A DNA stretch of 64,000 bases. Source: Thermodesulfobacteriota bacterium. GTDB taxonomy: Bacteria; Desulfobacterota_D; UBA1144; Nemesobacterales; CSP1-2. The notes beneath the pieces are model-generated. The model saw only the letters and a program-made list of their open reading frames with translations, did not search any database and had not been told where the DNA came from. Below are positions 16,550-25,720 of this stretch, piece after piece; position 1 is the first letter of the stretch; the number at the start of each line of letters is the position of its first letter. Where the stretch lies: contig DATMAT010000063.1 in NCBI GenBank assembly GCA_035559815.1, forward strand, positions 62,001 to 126,000, given 5' to 3'. Both the position numbers and the translations under genes were made by a program.

Positions 16550-17362
16550 CTAGTACACCGATACCGCCGCATAGCCTACGACCCGGATGTAATCACCGCT
16601 AACATCCCCTGAAGTGGCGTGTTTTAAGAGTTCGGCATTACGGGCACCAAGCTCTAGACATGCTAGAAGCATAACCGTTGCCGGAATGACGCCGCACATA
16701 GAAATGTTGTGCTTCGACGTGACGTCCAGTAGCCCTATAGGGTCTAATGAGGTCATTTTACCTATCGCCATCAAGTCTTTTTTCTCGGTCACTGTCTGTT
16801 CCTCGTAATGGTTTAGGTCGGAGCTGGCTAATATTAGAACATCTTCTCCCAATTCTGTGACGGAATCGGAAATTACCCTGGCCATGGTTTCACATTCGCC
16901 ATAGGTAAGGTGCATAAGCGTAATAGGGACAAAAATAAAATCGTCTTTAAGATACTGAAGAAAAGGTAATTGAACTTCAATCGAGTGCTCAAAAAGATGA
17001 GCGTAGGTCTCCCTTTCTACAAACTGGTGTTTTGACTGAATAAGAGAGCAAAGCTCGGAATCGACCTCTACGTCTCCAAGGGGTGTCTCCCAAAACCCAT
17101 CCGGGAACATAGATATTCGAGCACCGTATCCGGTGTGATTGGGAGAGAGGATGATGATTCTTCTGGGAATCTTTATTCGAGAATAAAGCTCTCCGGCGAC
17201 GCTGCCAGAATACATATATCCGGCGTGTGGAGAGACTGCTCCCAGGATTTTCTTCTTTTCTTCACCGGGTGAGTGTTTTACTAATTCGCCTAGCTCCTGG
17301 GTGAGTTCAGAGGGGTTTTCCTTGTAAAATCTTCCGGCTACGGCTGGTTTCCTCTTCACCAT
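16550..17362 (-). CDS. Memo-family protein (AmmeMemoRadiSam system protein B)
   Basis: The 270-residue product has family signatures RKPAVAGRFYKENPSEL, LGAVSPHAGYMYSGSVAG, IILSPNHTGYGA, EHSIEVQLPFLQYL, LASSDLNHYE and GDVSGDYIRVVGYAA. The conserved His residues match the metal-site positions of the Memo fold, which is related to extradiol dioxygenases. In many prokaryotes it works with AMMECR1 and a radical SAM protein, neither of which is present here. The biochemical role in bacteria is unsettled. GAGGTGTAAAA precedes the ATG. It diverges from the CDF exporter gene with a 74-bp spacer. Confidence 0.88.
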   Translation of the reverse strand: MVKRKPAVAGRFYKENPSELTQELGELVKHSPGEEKKKILGAVSPHAGYMYSGSVAGELYSRIKIPRRIIILSPNHTGYGARISMFPDGFWETPLGDVEVDSELCSLIQSKHQFVERETYAHLFEHSIEVQLPFLQYLKDDFIFVPITLMHLTYGECETMARVISDSVTELGEDVLILASSDLNHYEEQTVTEKKDLMAIGKMTSLDPIGLLDVTSKHNISMCGVIPATVMLLACLELGARNAELLKHATSGDVSGDYIRVVGYAAVSVY

Positions 17363-17436
17363 TTTTACACCTCGCCCCGGTTATTATTTTCCAGTTAAAG
17401 ATTGTAGCATAGACTTTTGACTCTTTTTTCCTGCGT

Positions 17437-18372
17437 ATGTATTTTTTTAAGGAAGTGGCTGAAGAAACTGGTAACAGAGACGACGTTATTTCGGGCAAGG
17501 ACTCCAGTGAAAAGAACACTCTGACCCTGGTGCTCTGCCTTACCGCGGGCTTTATGCTGGTAGAGATTGCGGCCGGATTATATACCGGAAGTCTGGCCTT
17601 ACTCTCCGATGCAGCACATATGTTCGTCGACGTTTTTGCTGTTTCTTTAGCGCTATTTGCCCTTTGGTTTTCTCTCAAGCCACCCACTTCTAAAAAAACC
17701 TTTGGGTTTTATAGAGCGGAGATACTGGCCGCCTTCCTGAATAGCTTACTTCTATTTGCAATTTCTATAGGGATATTTATGGAGGCGTACGAACGGCTCA
17801 GAGAACCCAGTGAGGTGAAAAGCCTGGTAATGACCGTGGTTGCGGCTATCGGGCTCTCCGTAAACCTGGTCGGAGTTTTTCTTCTTTCTAAGTTTCAAGG
17901 GAAAAGCTTGAATGCCCGTGGGGTGTTTTTCCACGTCCTGAGCGATGCTCTCGGCTCAGTCGGGGCAATAATAGCAGGCTTAATAATGCTAAAGACCAAA
18001 TGGTATTATGCCGACCCAATTACCAGTATTGTTATTTCTTTTTTGATATTGAGGGGTGCTTGGGGATTGTTTAGCGAATCTCTTCATATTCTTCTCGAAG
18101 GAACCCCTAAGGGAATTGACCTTAAGGCGGTTGAAAACGCTATTTGCTCGCATAGCGGTGTTTTGAGCGTGCATGACCTTCATGCCTGGTCACTTACCCA
18201 GGGTTTTGAGGCACTGAGTGCACATCTGGTTATAGAGGATATAAAACAAAGTGAGAGTCTCATCAAAGACATAAAGAGCCACTTGCATGATAAATTCAGG
18301 ATTAACCATGTAACCCTTCAATTGGAGACCGGAGAGTGTGAGACCGGGGAAAAGAACTGTTATGGGACATGA
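17437..18372 (+). CDS. CDF-family zinc/cadmium exporter
   Basis: This 311-residue inner-membrane protein has six transmembrane segments in the CDF pattern. The metal-site motifs are SDAAHMFVD in helix II and HVLSDALGS in helix V, the HXXXD combination of Zn/Cd-type members (CzcD/ZitB). The cytoplasmic C-terminal domain has VHDLHAWSLTQG, as in YiiP-like dimerisation domains. A His-rich loop is absent. It probably exports zinc or a similar divalent metal using the proton gradient. A GTG at 17455 is an alternative start with AAGGAA immediately upstream. Confidence 0.92.
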   Translation: MYFFKEVAEETGNRDDVISGKDSSEKNTLTLVLCLTAGFMLVEIAAGLYTGSLALLSDAAHMFVDVFAVSLALFALWFSLKPPTSKKTFGFYRAEILAAFLNSLLLFAISIGIFMEAYERLREPSEVKSLVMTVVAAIGLSVNLVGVFLLSKFQGKSLNARGVFFHVLSDALGSVGAIIAGLIMLKTKWYYADPITSIVISFLILRGAWGLFSESLHILLEGTPKGIDLKAVENAICSHSGVLSVHDLHAWSLTQGFEALSAHLVIEDIKQSESLIKDIKSHLHDKFRINHVTLQLETGECETGEKNCYGT

Positions 18373-18506
18373 AAATCATTATAGCTTTTGTGGTGGACGC
18401 ATAAATGCGTACTCACGGTTTGTTATGTTTTTATCATCGATAGCTGGTACAAGTTAGATTTAGGGACAGTTAGCGAAATGCTCTTTATGAGTAGATAACT
18501 ACCGGA

Positions 18507-19751
18507 CTAAGCCTCTTCCGATTCCCTGATAAGCTCCTTTGCGTATTTCTTCATATCCTCGGATATGTTTTTAAGCTCCGGTTTGGACCGGATGTATCTA
18601 TCTAGTGCATCCATTACGTCTGTCGTTCTTGATAGCTCTGACTGTCTAATGACCCTCTCCGGCTTCTCGAAGATTTTTTCTATCTTAACCGAGTAGGCTT
18701 CAGAAAGTGCTTCCCTGATCATCTTTTCGTTGATCCTGTCCTCAGGCCTTGATACTACACACCTCACCCTTATTACGGCGTCTTTGATGTCCTCTCTTGG
18801 CAGATGTTCCAGTACCTTGGCTTCGTCCATGTTTTCCACTTTTCCCTTGACTTCCACGGTGAGGAATCTTCTTGCCGGGGTTTCCACGAATTTAAAATCG
18901 CATCTCCAGCCGTTTTCATCTTTGAATATCTCGCCCAACACAAACCCCTTTTTTTCCTTCTCCTCTGTAAAATCGATTCTCTCTATGCTTCCGGAATAGA
19001 CAACCGGAGGGGTGCTATTTTCATTCAAATTCTGAAATTTGTGGATGTGTCCTAATGCCGCGTAGCTGAATACTGGGTTAGCCAGTTCCGTCCGGGGGAT
19101 CGAGGGCTCAGAGATAAGAAGCGTAGTAATTTCCGTCCCGGAGAGTTGAGCGTCTCTCACGGCCACATGGCCTAGAAATACAGTCGGAAGAGATTGGTCT
19201 AACCTATTAACAAAATCCCTGATTATGTTGATGAGTCTTTTTTCTATCTCTACCTGAAGGGCTTCCGGAGATAGGGATTTATATTCTTCTTTGGCAAGCA
19301 AAGTGCTCCTCCCGGCCCAGGGCAAGCATGCGACTTGAAGCCTTCCCTCCTTGATCGGAACGAACAAAATATCCGGCTTTCTAGCGACGTAAACGCCGTC
19401 GAGATTGATAGCCGGGAATATTTCTACTGCTGAAGTTTTTCCAAGAATAGCCGGGTAATCATGGTTGCCCAGCACTATTACCACTTTCGCCTCAATTTCG
19501 GAAACGAGCCTGACAATTCTTTTGGCGAACTCCGTTTCCTCAGTTGGATGAGGGTTTTCTCTGTGGAAAACATCCCCGGCTATCAAAACTAAATCGACGG
19601 ACTCCCTGATTGCAGCATCAACGACAAAATCTAAAGAACGGAGCACATCTTCAAAGCGGGTGTTCCATCCTGTAGCGGGATTGAGCCTTCCATGGGTCTC
19701 GATTCCGATATGGATGTCGGAGAGATGGATGAACTTGAGAGCGTTTCTCAA
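18507..19751 (-). CDS. sbcD: SbcD/Mre11-type exonuclease subunit
   Basis: The 414-residue metallophosphoesterase starts LKFIHLSDIHIG and has AGDVFHRENPHPTEE, VIVLGNHDYP, FLGHVAVRD and ALGHIHKFQ, the five phosphodiesterase motifs of SbcD/Mre11. It would process DNA ends and hairpins together with the SMC-like ATPase SbcC. No sbcC follows within the window; the 3' neighbour is the convergent CDF gene. The start is a TTG at 19751 without a clear ribosome-binding site. A large palindromic repeat lies directly upstream, the kind of structure SbcCD cleaves, though the adjacency may be coincidental. Confidence 0.88.
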   Translation of the reverse strand: MRNALKFIHLSDIHIGIETHGRLNPATGWNTRFEDVLRSLDFVVDAAIRESVDLVLIAGDVFHRENPHPTEETEFAKRIVRLVSEIEAKVVIVLGNHDYPAILGKTSAVEIFPAINLDGVYVARKPDILFVPIKEGRLQVACLPWAGRSTLLAKEEYKSLSPEALQVEIEKRLINIIRDFVNRLDQSLPTVFLGHVAVRDAQLSGTEITTLLISEPSIPRTELANPVFSYAALGHIHKFQNLNENSTPPVVYSGSIERIDFTEEKEKKGFVLGEIFKDENGWRCDFKFVETPARRFLTVEVKGKVENMDEAKVLEHLPREDIKDAVIRVRCVVSRPEDRINEKMIREALSEAYSVKIEKIFEKPERVIRQSELSRTTDVMDALDRYIRSKPELKNISEDMKKYAKELIRESEEA

Positions 19752-19763
19752 TTTTGTAAGTAT

Positions 19764-19910
19764 TTAGCCACTAATGAACACGAATTTATCGGGATAAAAC
19801 AATACAAGATGCATGATACAGGATGCAAGGTGAATCATGAATCATGCATCTTGTATCCCATTTATTTTCATTCGCATCTATTAGTGTCAATTCGTGGCTG
19901 AATAACTGGG
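19764..19910. repeat. TTAGCCAC... palindromic element with inner 16-bp inverted repeat
   Basis: The outer arms are TTAGCCACTAATGAACACGA (from 19764) and, inverted, GTGTCAATTCGTGGCTGAAT (ending near 19903). The inner arms ATACAAGATGCATGAT (19802-19817) and ATCATGCATCTTGTAT (19841-19856) are perfect complements. The whole spacer between sbcD and the aminotransferase gene is one foldable element. Relatives lie at 21080-21268 and 49296-49508. Confidence 0.85.
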
Positions 19911-19913
19911 GAA

Positions 19914-21053
19914 TTATTCCGCTCCCAGGACCTCCGACGCCTTTCTCGACCCGGCGCCGAAATCGAATTTGTATCCCAAGTCCTTGAGGACACACTCGAC
20001 TGCGGAGATAACGGCGATTATGTCGGCCCTGTCTATGAACCCCATGTGAGAGATCCTGAATATCTTTCCCTTGGCCTGGTCCTGGCCGCCGGCAACGGTC
20101 ATCCCGAATCGGTCTCTTAATCCGCTTATAATCTTTCCCGCGCCTATGTCCGGAGGCGACAAGGCAACGGTTAGAGCGGTGCTGGGAGAGCGCTTAGCGT
20201 ATAGCTCGAGGCCTATTGCTTCTATCGCTTCCCTAGTTCCTTGAGCGAGCAGCGCATGCCGCTTGTGCAATTTCTCAAGACCCTCTTCTTTAAACCTTCT
20301 CAGCACTTCGGCTAGACCGATTATAAGGGTTATGGCTGGTGTCCATGGAACGGTATTATCTTTTGCATCCTTAAGATACCTTTTGAAATCAAAATAAAAC
20401 TTGGGAAGGTTTGATCTCTCTCTAAACTTCCACGCCTTCTCGCTCATGGCTGCAAATGCCAGTCCCGGAGGCAGCATAAAGGCCTTTTGGGAACCGGCTA
20501 CGAGAACGTCTATTCCCCATTCATCAAACGGAAGCGGAAAGACGCCGACAGCGGTAATACCGTCAACTATCAGTACTACATCGTCTCTTTTCCTGGTAAT
20601 ATGGGCAATTTCCCTGGTAGGGTGCATTACGCCGGTCGATGTCTCGCTCGCTTGAATGAGCACCGCTCTGATTGAGGCGTCCTTTGCCAGAATATCTTCA
20701 ATCAGGTTGGGGTCAACTGCCTCTCCCCACTCCACTTTTATCTCTTCAACCTGGACGCCGAATGCTTGACAGATTTTGCCCCATCTTTCGCCGAACTTGC
20801 CGCCATTCACGACCAGTGCCTTGTCTCCACGGGATAGGGTATTTGCTACCGCACCTTCCATAGCTCCTGTACCAGAGGAGGCGAGAACGAAGACCTCTTC
20901 CTTTGTCCCGAATACGTACTTTAGCCCTTCTCTAACTTCGGCGAATAGCCGCTCAAACTCGGCAGTTCTATGGTGTATTATTGGCCTGGCCATCTCCAGG
21001 AGTATTTCGTCAGGAACCGGCACTGGACCGGGTGTAAATAGATACTTTTTCAC
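19914..21053 (-). CDS. Class V aminotransferase (alanine/serine-glyoxylate or serine-pyruvate type)
   Basis: The 379-residue PLP enzyme starts MKKYLFTPGPVPVPDEIL, as in serine-pyruvate and alanine-glyoxylate aminotransferases. HHRTAEFERLF, LASSGTGAMEGAV, VDGITAVGVFPLPFDEWGID and SQKAFMLPPGLAF, with the PLP-binding Lys, follow. It would use glyoxylate or pyruvate as amino acceptor; the exact substrate cannot be read off. In related genomes such genes often pair with serA, which is not seen here. The start is GTG at 21053 with GGGAG 8 nt upstream. Both flanks carry TTAGCCAC-type repeats. Confidence 0.88.
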   Translation of the reverse strand: MKKYLFTPGPVPVPDEILLEMARPIIHHRTAEFERLFAEVREGLKYVFGTKEEVFVLASSGTGAMEGAVANTLSRGDKALVVNGGKFGERWGKICQAFGVQVEEIKVEWGEAVDPNLIEDILAKDASIRAVLIQASETSTGVMHPTREIAHITRKRDDVVLIVDGITAVGVFPLPFDEWGIDVLVAGSQKAFMLPPGLAFAAMSEKAWKFRERSNLPKFYFDFKRYLKDAKDNTVPWTPAITLIIGLAEVLRRFKEEGLEKLHKRHALLAQGTREAIEAIGLELYAKRSPSTALTVALSPPDIGAGKIISGLRDRFGMTVAGGQDQAKGKIFRISHMGFIDRADIIAVISAVECVLKDLGYKFDFGAGSRKASEVLGAE

Positions 21054-21079
21054 TTCAATTCTCCCTTTGTATTAATAAT

Positions 21080-21268
21080 TTAGCCACAGATGAACACGGA
21101 TTTACACGAATAATCCTTATTGTTTGGATGTATGTGGGGAGTTACACGCTTATACGCCCATACTTCCCATACGTACATGTAATTGATCTCTTCATTCGTG
21201 CCTATTTATTTCCATTTCATCCACACTGCGGATGAAATACTGCGCGTGTCAATTTGTGGCTGAATAAT
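21080..21268. repeat. TTAGCCAC... palindromic element, second copy
   Basis: The left arm begins TTAGCCACAGATGAACACGG at 21080; the right part ends GTGTCAATTTGTGGCTGAAT near 21266. The segment from about 21191 to 21250, containing CATCCACACTGCGGATG, is nearly identical to about 49431-49490, so these two copies share recent ancestry. Confidence 0.8.
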
Positions 21269-21368
21269 GACAAAAACACTACCCAAAACTCTGGATAATT
21301 CAACTTGGTTTGCTTTTGTCGGTTTTGAACCTTATATTATTTTTAACCGAATTGGAGGGCCTAACTCA

Positions 21369-22491
21369 ATGTTTGGAGAGAATAAAGAAAAGATACAGGA
21401 CCTGAAGAAGAGACTAAGAATCCTTGGAGACTTTCTTTGACCTGCCTAAGAAGAGGTCACGCCTGGAAGAATTAGACACTATCATAGGTAAGCCCGATTT
21501 CTGGGACGACAACGAAAGGGCTCAGCAGTTATTAAAAGAGCAGTCCCAGACAAGAGCTTCTATAGACGAATGGGAAAAGTTATACCGAGACCTCGAAGAT
21601 ACCGAGGTGTTGGCGGAGCTTTCGCTGGAAGAAGAAGACGAAGAGACGGCCAAAGAGGCCCAGGCAAAGATAGCAGAGATCGAGGGGAAGGTAGAGAGTC
21701 TTGAATTCAAGAGGATACTGGGAGAGCCGGATGACGGGAGGAACGCTATAGTATCGATCAACGCCGGGGCCGGGGGAACCGAGGCTCAGGATTGGGCGGA
21801 GATGCTACTCCGGATGTATCTCCGTTATGGGGAGAGAAATGGATTTGAAATAGAAATGCTCGACCATCAACCCGGCGAAGAGGCCGGAATAAAAAGCGCC
21901 ACCTTCTTTGTCAAAGGCCCCTATGCCTATGGCTATCTGAAGGCGGAAAGCGGGGTACATCGCCTGGTCCGCATTTCTCCCTTTGATGCCAACAAGAGGA
22001 GGCACACCTCGTTTGCTTCTGTGTTTGTTTCTCCGGAGATAGACGAGGATATCCAGGTTGAAATTGACGAAAAGGATTTAAGGGTTGACACCTTTCGCGC
22101 AGGCGGCAAGGGCGGTCAGCACGTCAATAAAACCGACTCCGCTGTGAGGATAACCCATATCCCTACGGGGATAGTGGTAAGCTGCCAGAACGAGCGCTCC
22201 CAGCATCAAAACCGCGCCGTCGCCATGAAGGTGCTTAGAGCCAGGCTTTACGAGCTGGAGAAGGAGAAGCAAAAGGAAAAGATCGAGGAGCTTCAATCGG
22301 CCAAGAAGGAGATAGGGTGGGGGAGCCAGATTCGCTCCTATGTGCTTCATCCATACAGGATGATTAAGGATCACAGGACCGAATACCAGACGGGAAACGT
22401 AGAATCCGTCCTCGACGGCGACCTGAGCGAATTCATAAAGAGTTATCTCCTCTATTCCGCAGGAGATAAAACAAAGCCCAGTTCCAATTAA
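21369..22491 (+). CDS. prfB: Peptide chain release factor 2, read through a +1 programmed frameshift
   Basis: RF2 releases peptides at UGA and UAA. Translation starts at ATG 21369 and runs 23 codons (MFGENKEKIQDLKKRLRILG, then DFL) to an in-frame TGA at 21438-21440. A +1 slip on CTT then enters the long frame at DLPKKRSRLEEL. The main frame has the anticodon-like SPF tripeptide (RISPFDANKRR) and the GGQ motif in GGKGGQHVNKTDSAVR. Starting at an ATG after the shift would remove the conserved N-terminus, so the frameshifted reading is correct. The product is about 374 residues. Confidence 0.95.
21426..21441 (+). other. RF2 autoregulatory +1 frameshift signal
   Basis: GGAG (21426-21429) lies 5 nt upstream of CTT TGA C (21435-21441). 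CTTTGAC is the canonical RF2 slippage site; the internal Shine-Dalgarno is a little farther away than in E. coli. When RF2 is scarce, the ribosome pauses at TGA and slips +1 to make RF2. Confidence 0.93.
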
Positions 22492-23160
22492 TCTCTTCTG
22501 TAATATTGAGAGTGAGCATTTATTTAATTCCGCATTGTCTATCCAGATTATTGTAGTGGACGCATACATGCGTTCCTCATACTAACTCGATGAGTGCAAG
22601 CCAAGAAAGTCGAGCATATGTTTATCAACCTGTACTTTAAACGTAATTTATGTCCTTTAATACTGTAGAGACATGCCACGGCCTGTCTCTAAAAATTGGA
22701 CCAAATGTTTATAGCATATGAAACAGTTCAAATAACCGATGCAAAGACCAATAACCTAAACGTCTAAAAATGAGATTGCTGCGGTCGTGGAATTTATTCC
22801 TACGCTCCGCTCAGGACAGGCTCTGAGCTTGCAGAAGGACACCCTCGCAATGACGGGTAGGGCGAATATGAACTCTCACCAGGCACTGCTTATCATGCTC
22901 GTCATTGCCAGCCGCCTTCTTTTGGCGGCGTGGCAATCTCATATTTAGATTCCTTCGGTTCTACCCCTGCCCCCCCAAATCAATATCCCAAATCCCCGCG
23001 AAGCAGTCTCTATATTCTGACGGTTTTAATTCGTGTCCACTCGTGTCTATTAGAGTTAAGCTCCCTTCTTTAATTGGATTCTTTAACAACCGAGGTATAT
23101 TATATCCAGGCCTAACCCGGAAAGCCGTAAAGTGGCCAGTCGGCATGGAGGCAAAAAGCA
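22492..23160. repeat. Gene-free stretch with dispersed repeats
   Basis: No gene is supported in these 670 bp. GGACGCATACATGCGTTCC (22559-22577) is a compact hairpin also seen, interrupted, at 44444-44508. The block 22773-22827 is the inverted near-identical copy of 2852-2906. The block 22900-22940 contains CGCCTTCTTTTGGCGGCG and matches 2917-2953. The last 60 bp lead into nadK. Confidence 0.8.
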
Positions 23161-24030
23161 TTGAAAGTCGGCATCATAGGAAAGACCAATATAAGGAGGG
23201 TCTTCGAGCTTACTAGAGAGCTATGCGGCTGGCTTAAAGAGAGAAAGATCCAAGTTTATGTCGAAGAAGAGCTAGGCAGGGGTATAGGGCATCCTGATTC
23301 CGTTCCCAGCGCCGAACTGCCTGAATTTGTTGATGTAATTCTGGTATTCGGTGGAGACGGCACATTCCTTCGGGTCGCCCGCCTTGTTTGTAGATACGAC
23401 ATCCCGATATTAGGTGTGAATCTGGGCGGGTTAGGATTTCTCACCGAGCTTACAATGGACGAGCTTTATCCCATGATGGAGCGTATTATTTCTGGAGACT
23501 ATAACGTTGAAAAAAGGGATATGCTCAATGCCACGATTCACCGGGGAACCGATAGAATGGGGGACTATATCGTACTCAACGACATTGTGGTGAACAAGGG
23601 AGCAGTTGCCCGGATAGTCGACCTGGCCATATACATAAACGATTCTCACATAACTACCTTCAGAGCGGATGGCTTAATCCTGGCCACTCCTACAGGTTCT
23701 ACGGCTTACTCGCTCTCTGCGGGAGGCCCCATTGTTTACCCGACCCTGCCTCTTACGATAATTACTCCTATATGCCCTCACACCCTTTCCAACCGTCCCC
23801 TGGTTGTTTCGAGCGAGACCACCATAAGGGTCAAAGTTCTGACCGATACCCACGATGTTTACCTTACTCTCGACGGACAGGTGGGGGTTAACTTGAAGAT
23901 GGGGGATGTGATTGAGCTTAAAAAAGCTGATACTACGGTGAAGTTAATCAAGTCTCCTTTCCGGGATTACTTTACCATCCTCAAGACCAAACTTCTCTGG
24001 GGAGAGAGATATGCCAAGGTCGAAGGATGA
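23161..24030 (+). CDS. nadK: NAD kinase
   Basis: The 289-residue enzyme phosphorylates NAD to NADP with ATP or polyphosphate. Motifs are VFGGDGTFLRVAR (the GGDGT active site), LGVNLGGLGFLTE, LNDIVVNKG, FRADGLILATPTGSTAYSLS and SNRPLVV. The start is TTG at 23161 (protein KVGIIGKTNIRR); GGAGG lies 9 nt upstream. The last 20 bp overlap the next gene, an acidic small protein in another frame, suggesting coupled translation. Confidence 0.93.
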   Translation: MKVGIIGKTNIRRVFELTRELCGWLKERKIQVYVEEELGRGIGHPDSVPSAELPEFVDVILVFGGDGTFLRVARLVCRYDIPILGVNLGGLGFLTELTMDELYPMMERIISGDYNVEKRDMLNATIHRGTDRMGDYIVLNDIVVNKGAVARIVDLAIYINDSHITTFRADGLILATPTGSTAYSLSAGGPIVYPTLPLTIITPICPHTLSNRPLVVSSETTIRVKVLTDTHDVYLTLDGQVGVNLKMGDVIELKKADTTVKLIKSPFRDYFTILKTKLLWGERYAKVEG

Positions 24031-24379
24031 GCAATTTCTTCACGACTGGGTTATTAATAAGGTCAAGGAAAAGTACTCGAAGCTTTACAAAGAGGTGCAA
24101 ACAAATCCGGGAGAGGATAAGAATTATGAATTCAAGGGATCTTATCCTGATGTAGTATTTGTCAATTACGGCCAGGTTGTATTGATAGCCGAAGTAGAGA
24201 CTGAGAATACGATCAATGAAGAAGAGGTCAATGAGTGGAAAGAGCTATCTAGTCTCGGAGTTCAGCTTGTGCTTCTAGTCCCTAAAGAATTACAGAATAC
24301 GGCTCGGGATATATGCTGGAAGAACGGAATTGCCGCTAAGGTGAAAATTGGCTTCTTTGATGTGATGTTGAATGTTTAG
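24011..24379 (+). CDS. Small predicted PD-(D/E)XK-like nuclease
   Basis: The 122-residue protein begins MPRSKDEQFLHDWVINKVKE. The middle has GSYPDVVFVNYGQVVLIAEVET: a PD motif at 46-47, a beta hairpin, then E61-V-E63, the layout of a PD-(D/E)XK active site with Glu/Thr in place of the usual Lys. A helix and a VQLVLLVPKEL strand follow, as in that fold. The family assignment is inference from this pattern. It overlaps nadK by 20 bp, with GAGAGATATGCC at the start junction. No methylase or Cas-like partner is adjacent. Confidence 0.6.
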   Translation: MPRSKDEQFLHDWVINKVKEKYSKLYKEVQTNPGEDKNYEFKGSYPDVVFVNYGQVVLIAEVETENTINEEEVNEWKELSSLGVQLVLLVPKELQNTARDICWKNGIAAKVKIGFFDVMLNV

Positions 24380-24410
24380 AGATAATATCGGATTTAACCG
24401 TACATCTTTC

Positions 24411-24643
24411 CGTAATTGTCATTGGAGCGGCTTGTCCGGCGTAGCCTTTGGCAAAGCCAGAAGCACGGCAATCTCGTCTTTCTCTTTTCTGTCATTCCCT
24501 TTCCCCGGTTAAACCGTGGGATCAGCCGGGAATCCAGCCCTTACTTATTTTGATTTAAAGATATGGATTCCCGCTTACGCGGGAAGACAACAATATGACA
24601 GGTTGCCACGGTCGATTCTCTCCCTTGCGGTTGACAGCTAATC
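24411..24643. repeat. Intergenic repeat block downstream of the nuclease-like gene
   Basis: GTCATTGGAGCGGCTTG...GGCAATCTCGTC is another CATTG/CAATCTC element. CCCCGGTTAAACCGTGGGAT and GGATTCCCGCTTACGCGGGAA are short palindromes of types seen elsewhere. No gene is visible. Confidence 0.6.
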
Positions 24644-25570
24644 CTAACTTCCCAATACCGATCCATCTCTAATTCTTCTCCCCCTCAAAAACTCCTCAGC
24701 CTTTAATCTTTTTCCACCTTCGATTTGAAGCTCTAAAATATCAAGTGAATCATTTCCTGTTGCAACTCTTAAAATTCCAGAGTCGGATTTTATCACTTCT
24801 CCGGGGTTTCCGACGCCGTCGCTTACTCTTGCTTTGTATATTTTGAGAAGCTTCCCATCGAGGGTTGTGTATGCGCCGGGCCAGGGAAGGGTGCCGCGAA
24901 TCAAGTTTCTGACCTCCTCGGCCGATTTACTCCAGATTATCTTTCCGTCTTCTTTCTTAAGCATAGGAGCATAGGTGGCCTGTGAATGGTCTTGAGGAGT
25001 TGGATTGAGTCTTCCCTCTTTCAAGAGTTTTATAGTTTCAATCAGAAGCTCGGCTCCTATAAGAGAGAGCTTTTGGGATAAAGTTTCTCCGGTGTCTTCG
25101 TCTTCAATCGGGATTTCTTTCTTGAGAAGCATGTCGCCCGTGTCCATTCCCTCGTCCATCTTCATCGTGGTAATTCCGGTGACTTTTTCTCCTCTTATTA
25201 TCGCCCAGTTGATCGGTGCCGCGCCTCGGTATTTGGGAAGAATAGAAGCGTGAACGTTGATGCAACCGTGGGGAGGAAGGTCAAGTATATTCTTGGGTAG
25301 GATCTTCCCGTATGCGGCGACGCAGATCAGGTCGGGACTAAGCTTTTTAAGCTCGTTAAAAAACTCCTCGGTTTTTATCTTTTGTGGTTGTAATACTGGT
25401 ATGCCCTGTTTTTCGGCAATAACCTTGGTCGGAGGTGCAGTCACATCAAGTCCTCGTCCTTTGGGTTTATCCGGTTGGCAGACAACAGCTACAATTTCAT
25501 CTCCTGAATCGATCAAGGCTTGAAGTGAGGGCACCGCAAATTCCGGTGTTCCCATGAATATTATTTTCAT
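24644..25570 (-). CDS. fmt: Methionyl-tRNA formyltransferase
   Basis: The 308-residue enzyme formylates initiator Met-tRNA using 10-formyl-THF. Motifs are MKIIFMGTPEFAVPSLQAL, CQPDKPKGRG, VAAYGKILP, NVHASILPKYRGAAPINWAI with the catalytic Asn/His, and MDEGMDTGDML. The C-terminal OB-fold domain includes LPWPGAYTTLDG. The ATG at 25570 gives the standard N-terminus; an upstream in-frame ATG adds seven unlikely residues. def is not adjacent. rimO and the ClpX-like gene lie upstream on the same strand, separated by a palindromic hairpin. Confidence 0.95.
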   Translation of the reverse strand: MKIIFMGTPEFAVPSLQALIDSGDEIVAVVCQPDKPKGRGLDVTAPPTKVIAEKQGIPVLQPQKIKTEEFFNELKKLSPDLICVAAYGKILPKNILDLPPHGCINVHASILPKYRGAAPINWAIIRGEKVTGITTMKMDEGMDTGDMLLKKEIPIEDEDTGETLSQKLSLIGAELLIETIKLLKEGRLNPTPQDHSQATYAPMLKKEDGKIIWSKSAEEVRNLIRGTLPWPGAYTTLDGKLLKIYKARVSDGVGNPGEVIKSDSGILRVATGNDSLDILELQIEGGKRLKAEEFLRGRRIRDGSVLGS

Positions 25571-25696
25571 AGAAATGGAGTATATGGCCAAAATAAAAGG
25601 TATTCAACCGATTATTAACGACCAAGGAGCAAAGGTGTAAGATGAAACAGACAAGAATGTCTGTTCTACCCAATAACTGAGATTTTGATATGGTGG

Positions 25697-25716
25697 GTCA
25701 GACATTCATGTCTGAC
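25697..25716. repeat. Hairpin GTCAGACAT-TC-ATGTCTGAC
   Basis: A perfect 9-bp stem with a 2-nt loop lies directly downstream of rimO. A related ACAGACAAGAATGTCTGT occurs 50 bp away. There is no T-tract, so it is more likely a repeat than a classical terminator, although it could slow transcription toward fmt. Confidence 0.55.
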
Positions 25717-25720
25717 AGTC

